In this document: positions 57,851 through 64,000 of the stretch, piece by piece
How positions within the stretch are numbered: position 1 is the stretch's first letter
Layout: the number at the start of each line of letters is the position of its first letter
DNA from: Kitasatospora sp. NBC_01266
GTDB lineage: Bacteria; Actinomycetota; Actinomycetes; Streptomycetales; Streptomycetaceae
Reading direction: 5' to 3'
Assembly: GCF_036242395.1 (NCBI RefSeq)
Contig: NZ_CP108458.1
Span: 4,402,001 to 4,466,000, forward strand
DNA: 64,000 nucleotides
Translations under genes and position numbers: made by a program
Notes under the pieces: model-generated
What the model saw: the letters and a program-made list of their open reading frames with translations, nothing else
Databases searched by the model: none
Told to the model about the DNA's origin: nothing

Positions 57851-57860
57851 CGTCGGAGCC

Positions 57861-58838
57861 ATGTACGCATTCACGATTCCCCAGCCAGGCGGGCCTGAGG
57901 CGCTGACCTGGACCAAGGTTGACGATCCGGTACCGGCCGAGGGCGAGGTGCTGGTCGAGGTGGCCGCCACCGCCGTCAACCGGGCCGATCTGCTGCAGCG
58001 TCAGGGCCACTACAACCCGCCGCCGGGGGCCTCGCCCTACCCGGGTCTGGAGTGCTCCGGCCGGATCGCGGCGCTGGGTCCCGGCGTGGCCGGCTGGGCG
58101 GTGGGCGACGAGGTCTGCGCGCTGCTGGCCGGCGGTGGCTACGCGGAGCAGGTGGCCGTCCCGGTCGGCCAACTGCTGCCGATCCCTCGCGGATTGGGGC
58201 TGGTGGCCGCCGCGGCGCTGCCGGAGGTGTCGGCCACGGTCTGGTCGAACGTGTTCATGGTGGCGCACCTGCGCCCCGGCGAGACGGTGCTGCTGCACGG
58301 TGGTGCGAGCGGCATCGGGACGATGGCCACCCAGTTGGGCAAGGCGGTGGGCGCGAAGGTGATCGTGACCGCCGGCAGTGCGAAGAAGCTGGCGCGGTGC
58401 GAGGAGTTGGGCGCGGACGTCGGGATCAACTACCGCGAGCAGGACTTCGTCGAGGCCGTGAAGGAGGCCACCGGCGGGCACGGGGTGGACGTGATCCTGG
58501 ACATCATGGGCGCCAAGTACCTGCAGCGGAACGTGGACGCGCTGGCGGTCAGCGGTCGGCTGGTGATCATCGGCCTGCAGGGCGGGGCGAAGGGGGAGGT
58601 GGACCTGTCGACCCTGCTGGGGAAGCGGGCGGCGGTGGTGGCCACCTCGCTGCGGCCGCGTCCGCTGGCGGAGAAGGCGGCGATCGTGGCGGCGGTGCGT
58701 GAGCACGTGTGGCCGCTGATCGAGTCGGGGGTGGTGAAGCCGGTGATCGACCGGGTGCTGCCGCTGACCGAGGCGGCGCAGGCGCACCGGGCGCTGGAGG
58801 CGGGGGAGCAGGTGGGGAAGGTCGTGCTGCAGGTCTGA
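57861..58838 (+). CDS. NAD(P)H quinone oxidoreductase, PIG3/zinc-free MDR type
   Basis: 325 residues from ATG 57861; TAGCGT seven bases upstream suggests a leaderless message. Substrate-domain motifs include AVNRADLLQRQGHYNPPPGASPYPG. The Rossmann loop LLHGGASGIGTMATQLGKAVG near residues 145-165 binds NADPH. It lacks the catalytic zinc cysteines of alcohol dehydrogenases. The family (TP53I3/PIG3) reduces quinones. It stands between the broken secreted gene and an acyl-CoA oxidase. Confidence 0.93.
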   Translation: MYAFTIPQPGGPEALTWTKVDDPVPAEGEVLVEVAATAVNRADLLQRQGHYNPPPGASPYPGLECSGRIAALGPGVAGWAVGDEVCALLAGGGYAEQVAVPVGQLLPIPRGLGLVAAAALPEVSATVWSNVFMVAHLRPGETVLLHGGASGIGTMATQLGKAVGAKVIVTAGSAKKLARCEELGADVGINYREQDFVEAVKEATGGHGVDVILDIMGAKYLQRNVDALAVSGRLVIIGLQGGAKGEVDLSTLLGKRAAVVATSLRPRPLAEKAAIVAAVREHVWPLIESGVVKPVIDRVLPLTEAAQAHRALEAGEQVGKVVLQV

Positions 58839-58997
58839 CCACTCCCGGCCGGCGTTCAGGCGGCCACGTCGTCCGTTTCGGCAGCCGGCGTCCTGCGCGC
58901 ACAGCAGGCCGCCGGTCCGGCTTCAGGCCGATCGGCTTCGCGGTGATCTTGCTCACAGCCCGTGTCCAAGCGGACCCGTTGGGCGATTAGTCAAGGC

Positions 58998-60860
58998 ATG
59001 ACAATCATTCCCAGCCGTCGGCACGCGGCTCCGGAGGCCCCGATCACGGGCTCCGGGGTGACCACGGCCGACCTGACCCGCCAGCTCTTCGGGCCCGACC
59101 GTGAGCGCATCCACGGCGCCTGGCGGAAGTTGACCACCGATCCGCGGATGCACCGGCGACCGGAGGCCGGTATCGCGGACCAGATCGCCGCCTCCTACCA
59201 GCGGTTACGGCTGGTCAATCAGGTGGGTGAGGCGATCGAGCTGGCCGGTGACCCGTACCGGCTGACGGCGCTGCACGAGTGGACGGGACCGCTGGACGGT
59301 GCGCTCACCGTGCTGGTGGGCATCCACTACAACCTCTTCCTCGGCAGTCTGGTCGACCACGATCCCCACGAGAAGCGGCCGTTGGAGGGGTTCGCCGCGA
59401 TGGAGCGGGTCGGGACGTTCCTGTGCACCGAACTCGCGCACGGCAACGACGCCACCGCGTTGGAGACCACCGCGGTCTACGACCGGGCGGACCGGACGTT
59501 CACGCTGCACACGCCGAACGCGGGCGCGCAGAAGTTCATGCCCAACACCAGCCTGGCCGGCGGGCCGAAGTCGGCGGTGGTCGCGGCCCGGCTGCTGATC
59601 GAGGACCGGGACCACGGGATCTTCCTCTTCCTCGTCCCGCTGAGCGACGAGGCGGGCATCCTGCCCGGGGTCAGGGTGCGCGAGCTGCCGCTGCGTCCGG
59701 GCAGCCCGGTGGACCACTGCCTGACCGCCTTCGACCAGCTCGTGCTGCCGCGGGAGGCGATGCTCTGCGGCGACCACGGACGGCTCGCCGACGACGGCAC
59801 GTTCACCAGCGCCCTCGGCAGCAAGCGGAAACGGTTCCTCACCAGCATCGGCCGGGTCACCCTCGGCAAGCTCTGCATGAGCGCCAGCGCGATCGGCGTT
59901 GCCCGCGCGGCGCTGGCGACGGCGGTCCGCTACGCGCACCACCGCGAGGTGACGGGCGCCCGGGCGGACCGCAGGCTGCCGGTCTGGGCACATCGCACCC
60001 ATCACGGTCCGCTGCTGGAAGGGCTGGCCACCGTCTACGCGATGACCGCCCTGCATCGCGAGACGGTGGCCCGCTGGGCCGAGCACGACCGAAACGATCC
60101 TGCGGACGCGGCCGAGGCCGAGCGCCAGGTCGCCGTCGCCAAGGGCTGGACCACCTGGCAGGCCCGGGAACTGATCATCGAGGCCCGCGAACGCTGCGGT
60201 GCGCAGGGGCTGCTGCCGGTCAACGGGATCATCGCGGCCGCTCAGGACATCGAGGGAACCATCACCGCCGAGGGCGACAACCTCGCGCTCTGGGCCAAGG
60301 CCGGCGCCGAACTCCTGCTGGCCGCCGACACCGAGCCGGCCGCTGCCCACGGCGGTGAGCTGACCGACCCGGCCACCCGTCAGGCCCTGCTGCACGCGGC
60401 GGAGCAGGCGCAGCTCGCCCGGGCCCGCACCCGGCTGCGCGCGGCACCGGCCGGCGACAGCCTGCGCCGCTGGAACGCCGCCGCCCCCGCCGCCCTGGCG
60501 GCCGTCACCGTCCGCGCCGAACGCGCGGCCGGTGCCGCCCTGCTGGCCGCCGCCGAACGCGCGAGCGACCCGCGGGCCCGCGCCGCCCTGTACGACCTGC
60601 ATCAACTCTTCACCCTGCGGCGGGTCGACGCGGCCGGAGGCCTGCTGCTGAGCGGGCACCATCTGACGGCAGCCCAACTCGCCGAGCTTCCGGACCTGGT
60701 GGAACAGAGCATCGGGCGGTTGGCCGACCAGGCAGCCGAGTTGGTGGCCGCTTTCGATCTGCCCGAGGAGTTCTTCGCCACCCGGCCGATCGCCACCCCG
60801 GGGTATCAGGAGGCCTTCGAGGACGCCGGTGCCCACTGGAACCTCGCCGCCAGCGCCTGA
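58998..60860 (+). CDS. Acyl-CoA oxidase/dehydrogenase family protein
   Basis: 620 residues from ATG 58998. The N-terminal part resembles peroxisomal-type acyl-CoA oxidases: a helical segment, then LGSLVDHDPHEKRPLEGFAAMERVGTFLCTELAHGND, the beta domain with NAGAQKFMPNTSLAGGPKSAVVAARL, and a helical C-terminal half with TLGKLCMSASAIGVARAALATAVRYAHHRE. QGLLPVNGIIAAAQDIEGTITAEGDN carries the likely FAD and catalytic-base region. It transfers electrons to O2 or another acceptor in fatty-acid beta-oxidation; the chain-length is unknown. Its last codons are part of a 34-bp tandem duplication. Confidence 0.85.
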   Translation: MTIIPSRRHAAPEAPITGSGVTTADLTRQLFGPDRERIHGAWRKLTTDPRMHRRPEAGIADQIAASYQRLRLVNQVGEAIELAGDPYRLTALHEWTGPLDGALTVLVGIHYNLFLGSLVDHDPHEKRPLEGFAAMERVGTFLCTELAHGNDATALETTAVYDRADRTFTLHTPNAGAQKFMPNTSLAGGPKSAVVAARLLIEDRDHGIFLFLVPLSDEAGILPGVRVRELPLRPGSPVDHCLTAFDQLVLPREAMLCGDHGRLADDGTFTSALGSKRKRFLTSIGRVTLGKLCMSASAIGVARAALATAVRYAHHREVTGARADRRLPVWAHRTHHGPLLEGLATVYAMTALHRETVARWAEHDRNDPADAAEAERQVAVAKGWTTWQARELIIEARERCGAQGLLPVNGIIAAAQDIEGTITAEGDNLALWAKAGAELLLAADTEPAAAHGGELTDPATRQALLHAAEQAQLARARTRLRAAPAGDSLRRWNAAAPAALAAVTVRAERAAGAALLAAAERASDPRARAALYDLHQLFTLRRVDAAGGLLLSGHHLTAAQLAELPDLVEQSIGRLADQAAELVAAFDLPEEFFATRPIATPGYQEAFEDAGAHWNLAASA

Positions 60861-60898
60861 CGGCGCCCACTGGAACCTCGCCGCCAGCGCCTGACGGC
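60831..60898. repeat. Perfect 34-bp tandem duplication across a stop codon
   Basis: The 34-base unit beginning GCCCACTGGAACC occurs at 60831-60864 and identically at 60865-60898. It covers the last ten codons and TGA of the acyl-CoA oxidase. The second copy lies beyond the stop, so the protein end is unaffected. Confidence 0.95.
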
Positions 60899-60957
60899 GC
60901 CCGCCGATCCCCCGGCCGCCGTCCGGGGTGTTGAGGACGCGGGCAGCTGAGGCACGG

Positions 60958-61938
60958 TCAGCAGAGAACTCGCTGCAGGTAGGCGTTCCGCGCGGCGATG
61001 GCCAGCTGGGAGACCGCGGCCTGCGGCGCAGCGACCGCGAAGCCGTGCCAGGCGCCCGGCCACATGTGCAGCTCGACCGGGACACCGGCCCGGGACAGCC
61101 GGGCGGCGTAGCTCAGCGCCTCGTCGCGGAAGGTCTCGACCTGGCCCACGTCGATGAAGGCCGAGGGCAGCCCGCGCAGGTCCTCGGCGCGCGCCGGTGC
61201 GCCGTAGGGGGAGACGCCCGGGCCGCCGGCCGCCGGCCCGAGCAGGCTGGTCCAGCCGGTGCGGTTGGAGTTCCGGTCCCAGAAGCCCTCCCGGTCCAGT
61301 TCGTGGCTGGACGGGGTCTGCGCGCGGTCGTCCAGCATCGGGCACTGCAGGATCTGGTGCGCCAGGGCGGGGCCGCCCCGGTCCCGCGCGAGCAGCGCGG
61401 TGGCGGCGGCCAGCCCGCCCCCGGCGCTGGAGCCCCAGATCAGCAGGCGGGTCGGGTCGACATCCAGCTCGGCGGCGTTGCGGGCGAGCCACTCCAGCCC
61501 GGCGTAGCAGTCCTCGACCGGGGCCGGGTGGGGGTGTTCGGGTGCGAGCCGGTAGCCGACGGCGACGCCGACGACCCCCAGCAGGTCGACCCACTCGGCG
61601 AGGGTGTCGGCCTGCTCCCACTGGTCGCCGGAGATCATCCCGCCGCCGTGGACGTGGTAGACCGCCGGCCACGGACCCGGGCCCCGGGTCGGGCGCAGGA
61701 TCAGCACGGGCAGCTCGGGCGCTCCCGGTGGGCCGGGGATCAGACGCTCCGTCACCGCGACCGCGCCGCCCCGGACCAGGGCCGCCGGGTCCGGGCGGCG
61801 GGCGGCGTTCGCCGCGCGGAAGGCGGGGATGTCCTTTGGGCCGATCGACGCCAGGTCCTGGATCTCGGCCGGCAGCGAGGCGAGGATCGCCCCGAGTTCC
61901 GGATCGAAGGGCGGCCGGGTGCTGCGGGGGATCGTCAT
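60958..61938 (-). CDS. Alpha/beta hydrolase, hormone-sensitive-lipase type
   Basis: 326 residues from ATG 61938, chosen because CAGGAG lies seven bases upstream; an ATG at 61968 is an alternative. The oxyanion motif HVHGGGMISG is near residues 86-95. The nucleophile elbow is WGSSAGGG, the acid is in FIDVGQVETFRDEAL and the histidine in WPGAWHGF. The order and spacing fit family IV (HSL) esterases. The substrate is open. It diverges from a PucR-type regulator. Confidence 0.92.
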   Translation of the reverse strand: MTIPRSTRPPFDPELGAILASLPAEIQDLASIGPKDIPAFRAANAARRPDPAALVRGGAVAVTERLIPGPPGAPELPVLILRPTRGPGPWPAVYHVHGGGMISGDQWEQADTLAEWVDLLGVVGVAVGYRLAPEHPHPAPVEDCYAGLEWLARNAAELDVDPTRLLIWGSSAGGGLAAATALLARDRGGPALAHQILQCPMLDDRAQTPSSHELDREGFWDRNSNRTGWTSLLGPAAGGPGVSPYGAPARAEDLRGLPSAFIDVGQVETFRDEALSYAARLSRAGVPVELHMWPGAWHGFAVAAPQAAVSQLAIAARNAYLQRVLC

Positions 61939-62165
61939 GGTCGACTCCTGCTCGGCGGTGGTGATCATCGGCGCCCAGCCTGGCCCGGGCGGTCGCACCG
62001 GGCCAACCGCCGCCCGGCGGGTATCGCGGCTGGTTCTCCGCCATCCGGCGGTCGGTTGGCCAGCTACAGTCGCGGGTCGGGACGGGCGGGCGCGGTCGGC
62101 GCCCGGCCCGGCCGACATCGCGGACCACCCGCGTCGGCGACGGGTCTGCAGCGAAGGCGGTCCGC

Positions 62166-63245
62166 ATGGAGCAACTGGTCGAACGCCTCTCGGCCCTGGA
62201 CCCCGAGGCGGAGAGCGCGGTGCGGGCCATCGCCTACTTCGACACGCTGATCGCGAGCCGGGCGGGACTGGACTCGTTCGTCCGGGCCGCCGCGATCCTC
62301 ACCGGCTGCCCGGCCGGTCTGCACGACCCCGACCGGCACGTCTACCTGCGGATCCACCCCGACGGGCACCGGCTGGACCCCGGACCGGCTGCCCCGGCGT
62401 GGCCCGGGGCCGACCTGCACGGCACCGCGCACGGGCGGGTCTGGGTCGAGCGGGGCGGGGCGCCGACCACGGTGGACGGTGTCATCCTCGAACGGCTCGC
62501 CGCCGGCGTCGGCATCGTCCTGGACCGCACCCGGGGCCGTGCACCCGCCTGGGATCCGGCCGGGGTCGAGACGCTGCTCAGCGCCGACGCCGACCCGGCG
62601 ACCCGGCTGCGCGCGGCCCGCCGGCTCACCATTCCGGTGGAGCTGCGGGTGCGGGTGGTGGCGGCGCTGCCGCTGCGGCGCTCGGGCGCCGACCCGGTGG
62701 CGGCACCGGAGTTCGGTGATCCGGTGCTCAGCAGATGGAGCACCCGGATCGGCCGGGTGAGTGCGGCGATCGTGCCCGCGACCACGGACTGCCGGGAGCT
62801 GCCCCTGCGCACCGGCGTCGGTCCCAGCTGCACCGTCGCCGACGCGTGGCGCTCCTGGGCGGGGGCCGTCACCGCGCTGCGCCTGACCGCGGACGGGACG
62901 CCGGCCGGCCCCGGGCCCCGGCACCTGTGCCACGACGACCTCGGCGCCCTGGCCGTGCTCACCGAGCGGCTGGCACCCGCCGACGCGCTGATCGCGGACG
63001 TCCGCGCGCTGCTGGCCGCCGAGGCCGCGACGGCGGGCTCGCTGGCGACCCTCAGCGCCCTGGTCGAGCAGAACAGCCTGCGCCAGGCCGCAGCCGCGCT
63101 GCACCTCCACCACTCGACCCTGCAGGCCCGGCTGCCGCAGCTGCAGGCGGTGCTGGGCTATCCGCTCGACACCGCCGCCGGTCGCGCGCGCCTGCACCTG
63201 GCACTCGCCCTGCACCGGATCCACGCCAACGGGATGCTCCCCTGA
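62166..63245 (+). CDS. PucR-type helix-turn-helix regulator
   Basis: 359 residues from ATG 62166. The N-terminal ~250 residues hold a GAF-like or variable sensory region (ALDPEAESAVRAIAYFDTLI, VILERLAAGVGIVLDRT). The C-terminal segment LSALVEQNSLRQAAAALHLH followed by HSTLQARLPQLQAVLG matches the PucR/CdaR DNA-binding helix-turn-helix at about 299-345. It is divergent from the esterase gene with a 227-base gap, so it may control it. The effector is not identifiable. Confidence 0.82.
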   Translation: MEQLVERLSALDPEAESAVRAIAYFDTLIASRAGLDSFVRAAAILTGCPAGLHDPDRHVYLRIHPDGHRLDPGPAAPAWPGADLHGTAHGRVWVERGGAPTTVDGVILERLAAGVGIVLDRTRGRAPAWDPAGVETLLSADADPATRLRAARRLTIPVELRVRVVAALPLRRSGADPVAAPEFGDPVLSRWSTRIGRVSAAIVPATTDCRELPLRTGVGPSCTVADAWRSWAGAVTALRLTADGTPAGPGPRHLCHDDLGALAVLTERLAPADALIADVRALLAAEAATAGSLATLSALVEQNSLRQAAAALHLHHSTLQARLPQLQAVLGYPLDTAAGRARLHLALALHRIHANGMLP

Positions 63246-63355
63246 GCCGGTCCCCAGGACGCGGCGGCGGGCCGTGAAAACGCCGCCGAGGGCCCCGCGC
63301 ACCGGACCAGCGCGGGTTCCGCGGTCGGTCGGCACCGGGCTGCTTGACTGGCCGG

Positions 63356-63712
63356 ATGGCGGATGACGAGCGCGAACCGGACCCCCGCTTCACGCTGGCC
63401 AACGAACGGACCTTCCTGGCCTGGGGACGGACCGCGCTGGCCCTGGTGGCGGCGGGGCTGGCGATCACCCAGCTGCTGCCGCCCTTTCCGGGGATCGACT
63501 GGGGGCGCCGGGCGCTGGGGGTCCCGCTGATCCTGCTCGGTGCCGTCGTCGCCGTGGGCGGCTACCTCGACTGGGCGCGGGCCCAGCGCGCGCTGCGGTT
63601 CGGCCGGCCGTTGCCGCCTACCCGGTTGCCGCAGGTCATCACGGTGGTGGTGGCGGCCGAGTGCCTGCTGGCGGCGGCTCTGGTGGTCTTCGCCCCGGCG
63701 GACCACGGGTGA
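63356..63712 (+). CDS. DUF202 family membrane protein (YidH-like)
   Basis: 118 residues from ATG 63356; a GTG 12 bases upstream is an alternative. The motif FTLANERTFLAWGRTALALVAAGLAI is the DUF202 signature, covering TM1. TM2 is near LGVPLILLGAVVAVGGYL and TM3 near VITVVVAAECLLAAALVVFA. The function is unknown. The stop overlaps the start of a second DUF202 gene (GTGA), so the two are coupled and could form a heteromer. Confidence 0.9.
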   Translation: MADDEREPDPRFTLANERTFLAWGRTALALVAAGLAITQLLPPFPGIDWGRRALGVPLILLGAVVAVGGYLDWARAQRALRFGRPLPPTRLPQVITVVVAAECLLAAALVVFAPADHG

Positions 63713-64000
63713 CCGGCCGGCCCGGACCGCCGCCCGGACCGCCTCCCGGGCAGCCGCCGTCCGCCCAGCCGCCGCCCGGCCAGCCGCCGGAGGAGCCGGC
63801 GGACCTGGACCGGGGTGCGGCCGAGGAGCGCACCCGGCTGGCCTGGCTGCGCACCACCGTGTCGTTCGCGGCCGTCGGCGGCGCGATCCTCAAACTCGAC
63901 CCGCCGGCCGGTGCGCCGCTGCTCGCCATGGCCGCCGGGGTCTGGCTGGTGGGACCGCAGCGAGGGGTGGGTCCACCGGGCCGCCCCGCCCGCTCCCGGC
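63709..64000 (+). CDS. Second DUF202 family membrane protein, cut by window end
   Basis: It starts at GTG 63709, overlapping the previous stop. A ~25-residue Pro/Gly/Gln-rich head leads to AAEERTRLAWLRTTVSFAAVGGAIL, the DUF202 TM1 motif. A second hydrophobic segment (APLLAMAAGVWLVG) follows. The frame is open to the window edge, 97 codons seen. The pairing of two DUF202 genes recurs in actinobacteria. No function is known. Confidence 0.85.
   Translation, partial: MTGRPGPPPGPPPGQPPSAQPPPGQPPEEPADLDRGAAEERTRLAWLRTTVSFAAVGGAILKLDPPAGAPLLAMAAGVWLVGPQRGVGPPGRPARSR

Noticed and set aside
1..64000. tRNA, rRNA, CRISPR, integrase or transposase genes
   Set aside because: None could be recognised on either strand by motif or reading frame.

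Overview
The window is a high-GC actinobacterial chromosome segment carrying the replication origin, from the Streptomycetaceae (Streptomyces, Kitasatospora or Streptacidiphilus; the sequence does not settle which). The reasons are very high third-position GC, frequent GTG starts, a long DnaA with a Pro/Gln/Tyr-rich linker, an oriC with about 19 DnaA boxes of TTGTCCACA type, repeated Streptomyces-type parS palindromes (GTTTCACGTGAAAC), and a gene order that matches, from memory, the S. coelicolor block from gyrB to dnaB (about SCO3874-SCO3911).

Layout. 1-5803, all on the minus strand: gyrB (cut by the left edge), a DciA/DUF721 protein, recF, a short-type 6-phosphogluconate dehydrogenase and dnaN. 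5804-6743: oriC, including a TAG-trinucleotide run that fits a DnaA-trio. 6744-8714: dnaA (minus), with a promoter and a DnaA box. 9163-12858 (plus): rpmH, rnpA, yidD, yidC, jag/khpB and rsmG. 12959-15244: parA and parB between four nearby parS sites. 15335-22000: a GNAT protein, thioredoxin and its reductase with a SigR-type promoter, an ECF sigma factor (sigM-like) with its zinc anti-sigma factor, and a pseudokinase membrane protein. 21635-31000: murJ, a DUF6049 protein, CCA-adding enzyme, an LppU-like protein and an MFS exporter. 31187-33088: myo-inositol-1-phosphate synthase and a PadR regulator. 33660-41150: a bifunctional penicillin-binding protein, a GT87-like mannosyltransferase, an alanine-racemase-like protein with FemX, and a small membrane protein. 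41485-46790: rpsF-ssb-rpsR-rplI, a MATE transporter (opposite strand) and dnaB, whose leader carries its own DnaA-box cluster and a small upstream ORF.

After dnaB (47004-64000) the content is more variable: an acyltransferase, a sugar O-acetyltransferase, a HAD-phosphatase/methyltransferase fusion, an HxlR/azoreductase divergent pair, a metallo-beta-lactamase-fold hydrolase, a molybdenum-cofactor cluster (mobA-like, DUF6457, moeA) coupled to a two-TM K+ channel with an RCK domain, a cyclodeaminase-like protein, a quinone oxidoreductase, an acyl-CoA oxidase, an esterase, a PucR-type regulator and two DUF202 proteins. Remnants of secreted-protein genes (48432-48500 and 57425-57850) lie here.

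Together the first 46 kb holds the initiation machinery (DnaA, DnaN, RecF, GyrB, DciA, DnaB, SSB), segregation (ParA, ParB, eight parS), membrane-protein biogenesis (YidC), cell-wall construction (MurJ, PBP, FemX) and redox control (trxB, trxA). No transposase, CRISPR array, tRNA or rRNA gene was recognised.
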